Numbered from the stretch's first letter, positions 10,492 through 21,100 are shown. The stretch: DNA of 64,000 bases from an uncultured Roseovarius sp. (GCF_947259555.1 NZ_CAMYMD010000067.1:23219-87218); one strand, 5' to 3'. Notes: generated from the letters alone by a model not told the origin. Numbers and translations are program-made.

Positions 10492-10647
10492 GCGGATACC
10501 ATTTCGTGAGATGCGCTATATCTAGAGCTTTTTGTAACGAATGAAAAGAAACGCTCTCGCAGCAACACGTGGGCGTGAAAGTCGTGTTGCACATCTTGCC
10601 GCAAGCGATCCGGTGGCGCATGTTCCGGCAAAGGAAGGAAAACCACA

Positions 10648-11334
10648 ATGGCACAAGTCAAGAAAATTCTTCTCGTGGATGACGATGATGATCTGCGCGA
10701 GGCATTGGGTGAGCAGCTTGTCGTGACAGAGGATTTCGATGTGTTCGAGGCGTCGAACGGCACCTCTGCGATGGGCAAGATCAAGGACATGATCTACGAT
10801 CTTGTGATCCTTGATGTGGGTTTGCCGGATACGGACGGGCGCGAACTGTGTCGTCTGATGCGCAAGCAGGGGGTCAAGGCGCCCATTGTGATGCTGACAG
10901 GCCATGACGGCGACGCCGACACGATCCTCGGGCTAGATGCGGGAGCCAACGATTATATCACCAAGCCGTTCAAATTCCCGGTGCTTCTGGCGCGTATCCG
11001 CGCTCAATTACGTCAGCATGAACAATCGGAAGATGCGGTATTTCAGCTTGGGCCCTATACGTTCAAGCCAGCCATGAAGATGCTCATCACCGAAGATGAG
11101 CGCAAGGTGCGGCTGACCGAAAAAGAGGCGAATATTCTGAAGTATCTTTATCGCTCTACAGAGGGTGTGGTACCGCGTGACGTTCTATTGCACGAGGTCT
11201 GGGGCTATAATGCGGGGGTGACAACGCATACGCTGGAGACGCATATTTACCGATTGCGGCAGAAGATCGAGCCCGATCCGGGCAACGCTCGCCTTCTGGT
11301 AACCGAATCGGGTGGATATCGCCTTGTGGTGTAA
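10648..11334 (+). CDS. OmpR-family response regulator
   Basis: Receiver LLVDDDDD, LVILDVGLPD, K in YITKPF; C-terminal winged helix. Confidence 0.93.
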   Translation: MAQVKKILLVDDDDDLREALGEQLVVTEDFDVFEASNGTSAMGKIKDMIYDLVILDVGLPDTDGRELCRLMRKQGVKAPIVMLTGHDGDADTILGLDAGANDYITKPFKFPVLLARIRAQLRQHEQSEDAVFQLGPYTFKPAMKMLITEDERKVRLTEKEANILKYLYRSTEGVVPRDVLLHEVWGYNAGVTTHTLETHIYRLRQKIEPDPGNARLLVTESGGYRLVV

Positions 11335-11439
11335 TGGCCACGGTTTGTTGACCTGTATCAAAGTCGTATCTGCGGATCAGGATTAATCTGCTATTATACT
11401 ATTGTGTACGGTTAATACACGAACCTCCCTGTTGGACTG

Positions 11440-11466
11440 GCCCCGGCTTCGCGCCGGGGCTTTTTT
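11440..11466 (+). terminator. Rho-independent terminator
   Basis: GCCCCGGC-TTCGC-GCCGGGGC then TTTTTT. Confidence 0.85.
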
Positions 11467-11630
11467 CTGTCCGGGCTCGGGATTTTGGGGGCGCGGCCCC
11501 CGTCGCCGCGGGGCGGCGACTCCCCCGGGGATATTTATGGCCAGAAGAAACCGCGGCGCCGCGCAATCGCGGCTGGAAACGCGGCGCGCCTCGCTTTAGG
11601 GTCTGCGAGAACGCAGACAGGAGAGCACGC

Positions 11631-12419
11631 ATGGCCTTTACCCTCGCCACATGGAACATCAATTCGGTCCGCCTGCGCGAGGGGCTTGTGGCGCGGCTGA
11701 TGGAGGAGGAGAGGCCCGACATCCTGTGCCTTCAGGAGTGCAAGAGTCCGGTGGACAAGATCCCGTTGGAGCAGTTTCAGGCGCTTGGCTACAGCCACAT
11801 GGTTGCGCGCGGGCAGAAGGGCTATAACGGCGTGGCGATCCTGTCGAAACTGCCGATCGAGGATGCGGGCGACATGGATTTCGCCTCATTGGGTCATGCC
11901 CGCCACGTGGCGGGGCGGCTGGAGAACGGGGTCACCATCCATAATTTCTATGTGCCTGCGGGCGGCGACGTGCCCGACCGCGAGAAGAACGAGAAATTTG
12001 GCCAGAAGCTGGATTACCTGACCGGGATGCGCGACTGGTTTCGCGACAGCCGCCCGGAAAAGGCGATCCTGGTGGGCGATCTCAATATCGCTCCACGCGA
12101 GGATGACGTCTGGTCGCACAAGCAGCTGTTGAAGATCGTCAGCCACACGCCGGTCGAGGTCGAGCATCTGGGCAACGCGATGGAGGCGGGCGGCTGGCAT
12201 GACGTGACCCGGGCCGACATTCCCGAGGGCCAGCTATACAGCTGGTGGTCGTACCGCGCGCGAGACTGGGACGCCGCCGACAAGGGCCGCAGGCTGGATC
12301 ATGTCTGGGCGAGTGGCGACATCCGCGCCGCCGCCCATGGCAGCCGTATCCTGCGCGAGGCGCGCGGCTGGGAAAAACCGTCGGATCACGCGCCGGTTTT
12401 CGCGCAATTCGACCTTTGA
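11631..12419 (+). CDS. xthA: Exodeoxyribonuclease III
   Basis: ATWNINSVRLR, CLQECKSP, GDLNIAP, RLDHVW, SDHAPV. Confidence 0.95.
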   Translation: MAFTLATWNINSVRLREGLVARLMEEERPDILCLQECKSPVDKIPLEQFQALGYSHMVARGQKGYNGVAILSKLPIEDAGDMDFASLGHARHVAGRLENGVTIHNFYVPAGGDVPDREKNEKFGQKLDYLTGMRDWFRDSRPEKAILVGDLNIAPREDDVWSHKQLLKIVSHTPVEVEHLGNAMEAGGWHDVTRADIPEGQLYSWWSYRARDWDAADKGRRLDHVWASGDIRAAAHGSRILREARGWEKPSDHAPVFAQFDL

Positions 12420-12468
12420 ATCCGCGCCTCAGCCCCTCATATAGGGGCCAACACAAGGATGAAGGATA

Positions 12469-13401
12469 GTGACAATGCTTGAATTGGGTCAAGGACAGAA
12501 CAAACCTGCGGCAGGCGAACTGGTCAAGGATGTCTCGGAGGCCACTTTTATGGCCGAGGTCGTCGAGGCGTCGCAGAGCGTGCCGGTGATCGTGGACTTC
12601 TGGGCGCCGTGGTGCGGCCCGTGCAAGACGCTTGGTCCGGCGCTAGAGGCGGCGGTGAGCAAGGCTGGCGGGGCCGTCAAGATGGCCAAGGTCAATGTCG
12701 ATGAGAACCAGATGATCGCGGGTCAGTTGCGGGTGCAATCTCTGCCGACGGTCTATGCGTTCTGGCAAGGCCAGCCGATTGACGGCTTTCAAGGGGCGTT
12801 GCCGCCCTCGGAGATCGACGCCTTTGTTGCCCGCGTGGTCGAGGCCTCGGGCGGCGCGGCCGAGGGCGAAGGTGGTGGTCTGGACGAGGCGCTCGATGCC
12901 GCCGACGAGATGCTGGATCAGGGGGCGGTGACGGATGCCGCGCAGACCTATGCCGCGATCCTGCAAGAGGACGGGCAGAACGCCCGCGCCTTTGCCGGCA
13001 TGGCGCGCGCGCAGATCGCGGCGGGTGATCTCGATCAGGCCGAGGCGATTCTGAACGGGGCTCCGGCGGAGATTAGCAAGGCGCCGGAAATCGAAGCTGC
13101 GCATGCGCAGCTTGCACTAGCGCGGCAAGCTGAAAACGCAGGGCCCGTTGGTGATTTGCGCGCCGCCGTGGAGGCCGATCCGGACAATCATCAGGCGCGG
13201 TTCGATCTGGCGCAGGCGCTTTATGCCAGCGGCCACGCGCAGGAGGCGGTGGACGAGTTGCTGGAGTTGTTCCGCCGGGATCGCGAGTGGAATGACGGGG
13301 CCGCCAAGGCGCAGCTTTTCACGATTTTCGAGGCGCTCAAGCCGAACGATCCGGTGCTGCTGAGCGGGCGGCGCAAACTTAGTTCGATGATATTTGCCTG
13401 A
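12469..13401 (+). CDS. Thioredoxin-domain TPR co-chaperone, YbbN-like
   Basis: DFWAPWCGPCKTLGP thioredoxin site, C-terminal TPR; start may be 12475. Confidence 0.9.
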   Translation: MTMLELGQGQNKPAAGELVKDVSEATFMAEVVEASQSVPVIVDFWAPWCGPCKTLGPALEAAVSKAGGAVKMAKVNVDENQMIAGQLRVQSLPTVYAFWQGQPIDGFQGALPPSEIDAFVARVVEASGGAAEGEGGGLDEALDAADEMLDQGAVTDAAQTYAAILQEDGQNARAFAGMARAQIAAGDLDQAEAILNGAPAEISKAPEIEAAHAQLALARQAENAGPVGDLRAAVEADPDNHQARFDLAQALYASGHAQEAVDELLELFRRDREWNDGAAKAQLFTIFEALKPNDPVLLSGRRKLSSMIFA

Positions 13402-13427
13402 GCCGCGTGTCGGGCTAATTCAGCATC

Positions 13428-14075
13428 ATGACATACAATCTCGATCTGCCTGAGATCATTCCGATTTTTCCTTTGCCGGGCGCGCTGCTTTTGCCGCGTT
13501 CTTGCCTTCCGTTGCATCTGTTCGAGCCGCGCTATCTTGCGATGCTTGACGATACGCTGAAAACGCCCGGTCGACTCATAGGCATGGTGCAGCCCAACCG
13601 TGTGCCGGGGCGCGAAGGTGGCACCGGCCTGCACAGCATAGGCTGCGTAGGCCGTGTGACGCAGTTCTCCGAGACTGAGGACGGACGTTACATGATCACC
13701 CTGACCGGTCTCTCGCGGTATCGGATCGCGGACGAGGTGGAGGGGTTTACGCCCTACCGACGTGCCAAGGTGTCTTGGGCGGGCTTCGAGCGGGACATGG
13801 GACCGGCGGACGGCGATCCCGGGTTTGACCGCTCCGCCTTCATGAACATACTCGCGCGTTATTTTCAGGCCCGTGAATTGCAGACGGATTGGGATTCTCT
13901 GAAAGAGGCCGAGGACGAGCTATTGATCAATTCCCTCTCGATGCTTCTCGGGTTCGAGCCGGAAGACAAGCAGGCCTTGCTCGAGGCGCCATCGCTGAGC
14001 ACCCGCCGCGAGACGCTTGTGACGCTGATCGAGTATGCGCTGCGCGGTGGAGACAACGAGGATATCATGCAATGA
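13428..14075 (+). CDS. LON peptidase substrate-binding domain protein
   Basis: [32 protein letters not shown]. Confidence 0.9.
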   Translation: MTYNLDLPEIIPIFPLPGALLLPRSCLPLHLFEPRYLAMLDDTLKTPGRLIGMVQPNRVPGREGGTGLHSIGCVGRVTQFSETEDGRYMITLTGLSRYRIADEVEGFTPYRRAKVSWAGFERDMGPADGDPGFDRSAFMNILARYFQARELQTDWDSLKEAEDELLINSLSMLLGFEPEDKQALLEAPSLSTRRETLVTLIEYALRGGDNEDIMQ

Positions 14076-14266
14076 GGGAGGATGCGCAGACACCTCCGGC
14101 GTTTGACAGGCGCATGCTGGAAGCGTTGATCTGTCCGCAGAGCCAAAACACTCTGGAATATGATGCCGCGACGCAGGAGCTGATCAGCAGGTCAGCGGCC
14201 CTGGCCTATCCTATCCGCAATGGTATTCCTGTCATGTTGATAGATGAGGCGCGGAAGTTGGATTAG
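14072..14266 (+). CDS. Trm112 family protein
   Basis: [16 protein letters not shown]...[21 protein letters not shown] overlap with upstream stop. Confidence 0.9.
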   Translation: MREDAQTPPAFDRRMLEALICPQSQNTLEYDAATQELISRSAALAYPIRNGIPVMLIDEARKLD

Positions 14267-15477
14267 TTCGCGCGTGTCGCGGTCAATTCAAAACCGACAT
14301 CGACATCAAAGGCGAGCGATCCTTCATCGCTCACCCCATTTCCGATGTTGAACTCGCGTCGGTCCAGCGTAAGTGAGCCATTCGCCTGCGCAGTGCCGTC
14401 CTCGATCTTCAGATCGAAGGGCATCTCTACAGGAACGGATTGTGCCCGTATGGAGAGAGAGCCTTTGGCGACATGGCCGTTTGGCGTGCTCAGAATGTCA
14501 GCAGTGAATGTCGCTGTCGGAAATTCGCTCACCTTGAAGAAATCCGCACCCATGGCCTGCTTTGTGACCGAGCCGAGCGTCAGGGATTGAATGCCGACAG
14601 TCACATCGACGGTGCCATGTTTTCCTTGGGGGTCAGGTGTTTCGGAGTAGGTGATGTCGGCGGTCCATTCGCCAAAGCTTCCGGTCACGGATGAGCCCAT
14701 CTGTTCTATCGTAAGCTGCAACTGACCGCTCTCGACCTGCCAGTCGCTCTCGACACTGGCCAGTTTCGCGCCGCTTGCTGTCTCCGACTCCGCGAACCAG
14801 CCAAGCGCCGTCGCTCCACCCATAGCACCTCCCCAAACGATGAGGGCCGCGATGAGGGGCAAGGCATGCCCGGGTTGGCGGGCGGTCGGTGTGGCGGGGG
14901 TTTGACCGGGCAACATGCGGCGCAGGGTGGCATCCCCGTCGAGAATATGATGTTTGGCAGCGCCGGCCGCATGCGCAAGCACGGCACCGCCGAGAACGAG
15001 CATGAAAATGAAATGCAAGGTCGAGGCAATCTGAGACAAGGAGTCTGATTTGGGTACCAAAGGCAGGGTCTGGCCGAAGGGCCACCAGATCGGGGCAAAC
15101 CCCGAGGTTGCCGCATGATGGACCCAGCCGGACAGCGGGACGAGAACGAGCGAGCCATAGAGCAGCCAATGCACCGTCTCTGCGGCCCATGCCTCAAGCG
15201 GGCGGTCGCCATTCAACAGGCCCGGCTTTGGTTGCGTGATCGCCCACAGAATGCGGGCAAGCGCCACAAAGAAAATCCCAACGCCAAGCGTCTTATGCAG
15301 TGAAAAAAGAAATGCCGCACGCGCGATCAGGGTCTCTGTCGGGGCGGCCTCGACCTGGTGGGCCAGTTCCGTCGCCAACCAGCCAATCGGCAGGTTCGCT
15401 AAAATCAAGAGGGCCGTGAGCCAATGAAAACTCTTGGTCACGCGGCCATAGGTTGTTACGGAATTGGTGAGTGGCAT
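14263..15477 (-). CDS. Cytochrome b561-like membrane domain fused to YceI-like domain
   Basis: N-term [14 protein letters not shown]...HKTLG..W; C-term [12 protein letters not shown]...[10 protein letters not shown]...[11 protein letters not shown] (YceI); start trimmed. Confidence 0.88.
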   Translation of the reverse strand: MPLTNSVTTYGRVTKSFHWLTALLILANLPIGWLATELAHQVEAAPTETLIARAAFLFSLHKTLGVGIFFVALARILWAITQPKPGLLNGDRPLEAWAAETVHWLLYGSLVLVPLSGWVHHAATSGFAPIWWPFGQTLPLVPKSDSLSQIASTLHFIFMLVLGGAVLAHAAGAAKHHILDGDATLRRMLPGQTPATPTARQPGHALPLIAALIVWGGAMGGATALGWFAESETASGAKLASVESDWQVESGQLQLTIEQMGSSVTGSFGEWTADITYSETPDPQGKHGTVDVTVGIQSLTLGSVTKQAMGADFFKVSEFPTATFTADILSTPNGHVAKGSLSIRAQSVPVEMPFDLKIEDGTAQANGSLTLDRREFNIGNGVSDEGSLAFDVDVGFELTATRAN

Positions 15478-15637
15478 CGAAGTTCTCCCGTCTGGTGCAC
15501 GCAATGTAGCCGGATGTGACTGCTGCGCAATGATTGCCGGCGCACAGCGAGCCTGCATGTTTGCGCGAGGTTTCAAAGCCGTTGCCATGGCAGGCACGGC
15601 GATGTATCCGGGGGCACTTTTCGAGGGAGGTGAGTAG

Positions 15638-16585
15638 ATGAGCCGAGCATTCGTTTTTCCGGGCCAGGGCGCTCAGGTGATCGGCATGGGGGCCGATCTG
15701 GCCAAGAGCTATCCGGCCGCGCGCGCGGTGTTTGACGAGGTGGACGAGGCGCTTGGCGAAAAGCTGAGCGCGCTTATCTGGGAGGGCGATCAAGAGGCGC
15801 TGACCCTGACCGAGAATGCGCAGCCTGCCTTGATGGCGACCTCGCTTGCGGCCGTGCGTGCGTTGAAGGCCGAGGGCGTTGAACTGGCTGAGGTGGCCGC
15901 GTATGTCGCGGGACATTCTCTTGGCGAGTATTCCGCTCTGGCGGCGGCCGGAGCCATCAGCGTGGCAGACACGGCGCGCCTGCTGCGTATCCGGGGCCAA
16001 GCCATGCAGCAGGCTGTCCCTGTGGGCGTCGGCGCGATGGCGGCTATCCTTGGCCTCGAGCTTGATGCTGTCCGCGCAGTTGCGGAAGACGCAGCGCAGG
16101 GCGAGGTATGTCAGGCGGCGAATGACAACGATCCAGCGCAGGTCGTGGTCTCTGGCCACAAAGCGGCGGTGGAACGCGCCGTGGATCTCGCCAAGGCCAA
16201 AGGCGCCAAGCGCGCGATGCTCTTGCCGGTGAGCGCGCCGTTCCACTGCGCTCTGATGGCACCTGCCGCAGAGGCCATGGCTTTGGCGCTAAACGACGTC
16301 GAGATTGGCGCGCCGGTTGTGCCTGTCGTGGCCAATGTACGTGCAAGTGGCGTGACAGACCCCACGGAGATCCGCAGGCTGCTTATCGAGCAGGTAACGG
16401 GCTCTGTTCGCTGGCGCGAGGCAGTAATTTACATGAAGACGCAGGGCGTGTCGGAGATCTGGGAGATTGGCGCGGGCAAGGCCCTGTCTGGCATGGTGCG
16501 TCGCATTGACCGTGAAGTAGGCTGTCGTAACGTCGGGACGCCCGACGATGTCAAGGCGGCAGCAGACGCGCTGGCCGGGGCCTGA
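15638..16585 (+). CDS. fabD: ACP S-malonyltransferase
   Basis: FVFPGQGAQ, GHSLGEYSALAAAG. Confidence 0.97.
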   Translation: MSRAFVFPGQGAQVIGMGADLAKSYPAARAVFDEVDEALGEKLSALIWEGDQEALTLTENAQPALMATSLAAVRALKAEGVELAEVAAYVAGHSLGEYSALAAAGAISVADTARLLRIRGQAMQQAVPVGVGAMAAILGLELDAVRAVAEDAAQGEVCQAANDNDPAQVVVSGHKAAVERAVDLAKAKGAKRAMLLPVSAPFHCALMAPAAEAMALALNDVEIGAPVVPVVANVRASGVTDPTEIRRLLIEQVTGSVRWREAVIYMKTQGVSEIWEIGAGKALSGMVRRIDREVGCRNVGTPDDVKAAADALAGA

Positions 16586-16618
16586 TTCCGGCACAAGATA
16601 CAGGATAGAGGACAAGGC

Positions 16619-17356
16619 ATGTTTGATTTGACAGGAAAATCGGCGCTGGTCACTGGCGCGTCGGGGGGTATCGGGGCAGAGGTCGCGCGTGCGCTGCACG
16701 GTGCCGGTGCGACGGTCGGGCTGAGCGGCACGCGTGTGGAGCCGTTGGAGACGCTTGCTTCGGAGTTGGGAGAGCGTGCGCATGTTCTACCCTGCAATCT
16801 GGGCGACGCGGAGGCTGTCGAGGCGTTGCCGAAGGCGGCGATCGCCGCGATGGGCGGCCTTGACATATTGGTGAACAACGCCGGCATTACCCGTGATCAG
16901 CTGTTCATGCGGATGTCAGATAGTGACTGGCATGATGTGCTTGAGGTCAATCTGACCTCGGCGATGCGACTGTGCCGTGCGGTTGTTCGCCCGATGATGA
17001 AATCTCGCTGGGGTCGGATCGTGAATGTGGGTTCTGTGGTGGGGGCTATCGGAAACCCTGGGCAGGCCAATTATGCGGCTGCCAAGGCCGGGCTGACGGG
17101 GCTTACGAAATCCATCGCCCACGAGGTCGCGAGCCGGGGCATTACCGCCAATATGGTCGCCCCGGGTTTTATCGCCACTCCGATGACCGAGAAGCTGACC
17201 GATGAGCAGAAAAGTGCGCTCAACGCGCAGATCCCGATGGCGCGCATGGGCAACCCCGAAGAGGTCGCCGCCGCGGTGCTCTACCTCGCAAGCCCGGAGG
17301 CAGGCTATGTGACCGGAGCCACCCTGCACGTCAATGGCGGCATGGCGATGTTGTGA
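16619..17356 (+). CDS. fabG: 3-oxoacyl-ACP reductase
   Basis: TGASGGIGAEVA, NNAGITRD, YAAAKAG, GYVTGATLHVNGGMAM. Confidence 0.97.
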   Translation: MFDLTGKSALVTGASGGIGAEVARALHGAGATVGLSGTRVEPLETLASELGERAHVLPCNLGDAEAVEALPKAAIAAMGGLDILVNNAGITRDQLFMRMSDSDWHDVLEVNLTSAMRLCRAVVRPMMKSRWGRIVNVGSVVGAIGNPGQANYAAAKAGLTGLTKSIAHEVASRGITANMVAPGFIATPMTEKLTDEQKSALNAQIPMARMGNPEEVAAAVLYLASPEAGYVTGATLHVNGGMAML

Positions 17357-17401
17357 GTTTACGCCGGGTCAGATCGGTGTGAGTGGGCGGAGTGAAAGCA
17401 T

Positions 17402-17429
17402 TTGCCATTGCCCTCGCATATGCTATAGG
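17402..17429 (+). promoter_or_regulatory. Candidate acpP promoter
   Basis: TTGCCA - 16 bp - TATAGG. Confidence 0.45.
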
Positions 17430-17586
17430 CCACGCAGATTAGCCGGAGGAACTTGCGGATTCTCCCGGTGGCCTGTCCGTTCAGGCAATCGAGAACCGCC
17501 CGATGGGGCATAATCCACGCCGCTTCCCGGGCCGGGCGGGGGCAGACAACGGGCGAAACTGCCCAAGACAAAATGAGGAACAAGAC

Positions 17587-17820
17587 ATGAGCGATATCGC
17601 AGACCGCGTGAAAAAGATCGTTGTGGAGCACCTGGGTGTCGAGGAAGACAAAGTTGTCGACAAGGCGTCTTTCATTGACGATCTCGGCGCGGACAGCCTG
17701 GACACCGTAGAGTTGGTCATGGCGTTCGAGGAGGAATTCGGCATCGAGATTCCCGACGACGCTGCGGATACGATCCAGACCTTCGGCGATGCTGTCAAGT
17801 TCATCACCGACGCGTCCTGA
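17587..17820 (+). CDS. acpP: Acyl carrier protein
   Basis: [18 protein letters not shown]...[28 protein letters not shown]. Confidence 0.98.
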   Translation: MSDIADRVKKIVVEHLGVEEDKVVDKASFIDDLGADSLDTVELVMAFEEEFGIEIPDDAADTIQTFGDAVKFITDAS

Positions 17821-17844
17821 TATCGTCAGACAGCGACACATCAG

Positions 17845-17873
17845 GGCCCTGCCGTATTCGGCGGGGCCTTTTT
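17845..17873 (+). terminator. Rho-independent terminator after acpP
   Basis: GGCCCTGCCG-TATT-CGGCGGGGCC-TTTTT. Confidence 0.85.
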
Positions 17874-18028
17874 GGTTCTAGGCTCTGCGCGACCACGGCG
17901 TTGCGTATTCCTGCACCGCTCCGTTACGGTGCTATGAGAGGCGGTTAACGCCTTGTTGATATCTCCCCTTTCCATCGCTCCAGCCGAGGGCGGCGCCCGC
18001 ACCGCGCGGGATCAGGAAAGGGATATCC

Positions 18029-20317
18029 ATGAACAAGGCAATTACCGATGACATCGTTTTCATGCCCCAGCCCTTCTCGGCGGGTTTGGGCCAATGGTCG
18101 AGCGGTGACGGAAGACCGAACTCTGACACCTATGAGAATGCTGCGAATGCTGCATTCGTGCCTGCGGATCAGGATTTTGGCGGTGCGCTGGAGTTGCAAA
18201 AAACCGAACCCGTTCAGCGTTTGCGCTACATGGGCGAAACACCGATCCTGCCGGGCTGCTATTTGCAGATCCGCGCACGGATCAAGGCGATCTCCGGCAA
18301 TCTGCCGAATGTGCGGATCGCGGCGTTCGCGGGTGGGGCAGGGGGAGAGCCTCTGCCTGGGGTCACAGTGACAGGCCCGCAAACCACGCTGACGACGTAT
18401 GGCGAGGTTCTGGAGGTGCAAGCAATCGTCGGCACCGGCACGCGGGTTGGCGTTGACATGCCTTGGGGGCGCGCGGCGATCTTTGGGCATTTCGGTCTAG
18501 ACCTCACCGGCCCGAGCGGTGGAGTCGTGCGGATTGATGACATCGTGATCGAGGATGTCAGCCGCTTTTTCCTGCGAGATGTGATCAGCACAGTGGACGT
18601 GCGCGACTTCGGCGCGATTGGCGATGGTGTCACGGATGACCATGGCGCATTCGAGGCGGCGGATACCGCCGCGCAGGGCCGCGAAATCATTGTGCCAGCC
18701 GGGTCGTACCGTCTCGGAGAAAGCACAACGATCCAGAATCGCATCCGCTTTGAGGGGACCGTCGTGATGCCCGATGCGGCGATTCTGGCCCTGACAAAGA
18801 ATTACGATCTGCCCAGCTATATCGACGCCTTTGGCGATAGCGAGCTGGCGTTCAAGAAAGCTTATCAGGCGCTCTTGAACAATCCCGGTCATGTCACGCT
18901 CGACATGGCAGGGCGCAAGGTGGCACTGCGCGAGCCTGTCGACATGGCTGCCACCGTTGGCAATCGAAGCACCTACAACCAGCGCCACGTCATTCAGAAC
19001 GGTCAGTTCTCGGTGTTTTCCGGCGCGGCCTGGGCAACAGACGTGGTGACCGCCCAGGCGAGCTATGATCCGGACAATGCCAAGCGGCTGACCAACGTCG
19101 CCAACGTTGCCAATATTCCGGTAGGATCATTGGTCGAGGGTAATGGCGTAGGGCGTGAAGTTTACGTGACTGCACGAAATGTCGGTGCGCAACGGCTCGA
19201 CATCAGCCAGCCTCTCTTTGACGCGGCCGGCACGCAGACATATACCTTCCGGCGGTTCAAATACATGCTCGACTTCAGTGGCTTCGAGGACGTCTCTAGG
19301 ATGGTGTTCTCCGAGGTTGATTTCCAATGTTCGGGCGATTGCAGCGGTGTCTTGCTTCCGCCTCAGGGCTCTGCAAACCATTTTCGCGATTGCTTTGTCA
19401 CTCGGCCACGGGATCGTGGTATCACGAGCCACGGCGAAGGTGATCAGGGCATGATGGTGGATCGCTGCCAATTCCTGTCCGATGAGGGGCCGCTCCTGTC
19501 GACTGAACGTGCCAGCATAGCACTCAATTCAAATGCCAACGACGTCAAGATACGCGATAACCGGGTGGTATTGTTTCGACATTTCGCGGTGCTTGCGGGA
19601 AGCAGCTCGATCATCTCCGGCAATCACGTGTTTCAGGGAGACAGTGCGGTGAATGGAGTGCGCGCGGCAGGATTTGTTCTGACACGTACAAATAACCGGG
19701 GCACGATCACCGGAAACTACATTGATAATTGTTTCATTGAATGGGCGAACGAGCATGACTCCGCTCCGGAATTTGCCAGCGAGTTCTCGTTCAGCGCTCT
19801 GAGCATCACGGACAACGTTTTTCTGGCCAGCGACATGGCACCATGGTTCACGTTCATCACTGTCAAACCGCATGGCGCGGGACATTTTCTAAACGGCATG
19901 ATCGTGACGGGCAATACCTTCCGGGCGATCGGTGAGATGGACCGGGTCGAGACAGTCGATACCAGCTTTGCCGATCTAAACTATGAAAATGTGCGCAATG
20001 TCACGTTTGCCGACAATAGCTTTCACAATATCGGCACGCCAGTGGCGAACCCATTGCTGATGCAGCACACAGAGGCAAGCGCGGACAACACCTGGATCGT
20101 TCGGCCCGCGCCGCGTTTGCCGTTTGGCGCTTGGGCACAGGTCGTGGAATCGGTTTTACCCTCAGGGCCCTTACGCGATGGTAATGATGCGGTGACGCAT
20201 GTCCTGCCCTATTTTCAGGCCAAACAGGGACCAGACAATGACCGGATCAACCTGCGTTGGCCTGTACCTGTTTCGGGTACGGTGGTCCTGCGGGTGCGGA
20301 TTGACGATCCGCTCTGA
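18029..20317 (+). CDS. Large right-handed beta-helix protein (pectate-lyase-3 / GH28-related), spike-like
   Basis: VDVRDFGAIGDGVTDDHGAFEAAD hallmark; repeated N-x-I-x-x-N rungs; no N-terminal signal peptide evident. Confidence 0.8.
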   Translation: MNKAITDDIVFMPQPFSAGLGQWSSGDGRPNSDTYENAANAAFVPADQDFGGALELQKTEPVQRLRYMGETPILPGCYLQIRARIKAISGNLPNVRIAAFAGGAGGEPLPGVTVTGPQTTLTTYGEVLEVQAIVGTGTRVGVDMPWGRAAIFGHFGLDLTGPSGGVVRIDDIVIEDVSRFFLRDVISTVDVRDFGAIGDGVTDDHGAFEAADTAAQGREIIVPAGSYRLGESTTIQNRIRFEGTVVMPDAAILALTKNYDLPSYIDAFGDSELAFKKAYQALLNNPGHVTLDMAGRKVALREPVDMAATVGNRSTYNQRHVIQNGQFSVFSGAAWATDVVTAQASYDPDNAKRLTNVANVANIPVGSLVEGNGVGREVYVTARNVGAQRLDISQPLFDAAGTQTYTFRRFKYMLDFSGFEDVSRMVFSEVDFQCSGDCSGVLLPPQGSANHFRDCFVTRPRDRGITSHGEGDQGMMVDRCQFLSDEGPLLSTERASIALNSNANDVKIRDNRVVLFRHFAVLAGSSSIISGNHVFQGDSAVNGVRAAGFVLTRTNNRGTITGNYIDNCFIEWANEHDSAPEFASEFSFSALSITDNVFLASDMAPWFTFITVKPHGAGHFLNGMIVTGNTFRAIGEMDRVETVDTSFADLNYENVRNVTFADNSFHNIGTPVANPLLMQHTEASADNTWIVRPAPRLPFGAWAQVVESVLPSGPLRDGNDAVTHVLPYFQAKQGPDNDRINLRWPVPVSGTVVLRVRIDDPL

Positions 20318-20328
20318 GAGCTGCGCGT

Positions 20329-20988
20329 TCAGAACTTTCGCCAGATCCCTAACTTGAGCCCGCGTTTCCCACTGCCGCTAAGCGGCGCGATCAGGCCAAA
20401 CTCGAGATATGCGCCGGGTCTCATCCTGTAGACGAAAGAAGGTGCCAGCCGTGTATAGGGCCGCCCGTGTGCCGGGCGGCCCGTCTGGATTTGCAGGATG
20501 GTCTTGCTGCGTCGAGAGGTGCTGAGACCGATTGTCATATCGCTTTCGAGAGTATGGCCGCCACTTTTGAAAAGTACGAGCCGTCCATCGACTGCCGCCC
20601 ATCCGTGGCGGTCCCAGATCGTAAAGCCCTGTCCGACCGATAGACCGGGGCGCAGCGCGTTTTGGCCATCGACCTGACCCAGGCCGATTTCTACGGCGAG
20701 TTTGAGCGGGCGCTCCAGCTGCCCAAGTGGCCAGCGGGCAAAGGCAATTCCCTTTGTCATGCGCAATGTGTCACCCCCCAGATCAAGCCCGAGCGTCAGG
20801 CGATCCGTCGCGCCATATTCGGCATAGAGACCAATGAAATGGTTGTAAAAGCCGAAGTCATCCGGTTGGTCGATCTGGCCCGACACCGAGAGGAACCCCT
20901 GACCCTTCTCGCGCGGCCATGCCCCCGCACGCGCCTCCAGGACGAGCCAAGGTGACAAGATCACAAGGACAAGCAGGCATCTCAACAT
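20329..20988 (-). CDS. Exported hypothetical protein, probable outer-membrane beta-barrel
   Basis: Signal peptide MLRCLLVLVILSPWLVLEARAGA; alternating strands, C-terminal IWRKF; start trimmed. Confidence 0.55.
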   Translation of the reverse strand: MLRCLLVLVILSPWLVLEARAGAWPREKGQGFLSVSGQIDQPDDFGFYNHFIGLYAEYGATDRLTLGLDLGGDTLRMTKGIAFARWPLGQLERPLKLAVEIGLGQVDGQNALRPGLSVGQGFTIWDRHGWAAVDGRLVLFKSGGHTLESDMTIGLSTSRRSKTILQIQTGRPAHGRPYTRLAPSFVYRMRPGAYLEFGLIAPLSGSGKRGLKLGIWRKF

Positions 20989-21100
20989 GGTTACCTCTGC
21001 CTTAACACTCGTTAAAAAGAGTAAAGCGGTGGTTAAGAGCCCTCGGGAATTTACCGTGCATGGCCCGCGTGTTAGGCTTGTGGAGCAAAGGAGGCTTGTC

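Noticed and set aside
21002-21015. TTAAC-ACTC-GTTAA as a CtrA site
   Set aside because: Spacing is one base short of TTAA-N7-TTAA; inverted repeat noted but not called.
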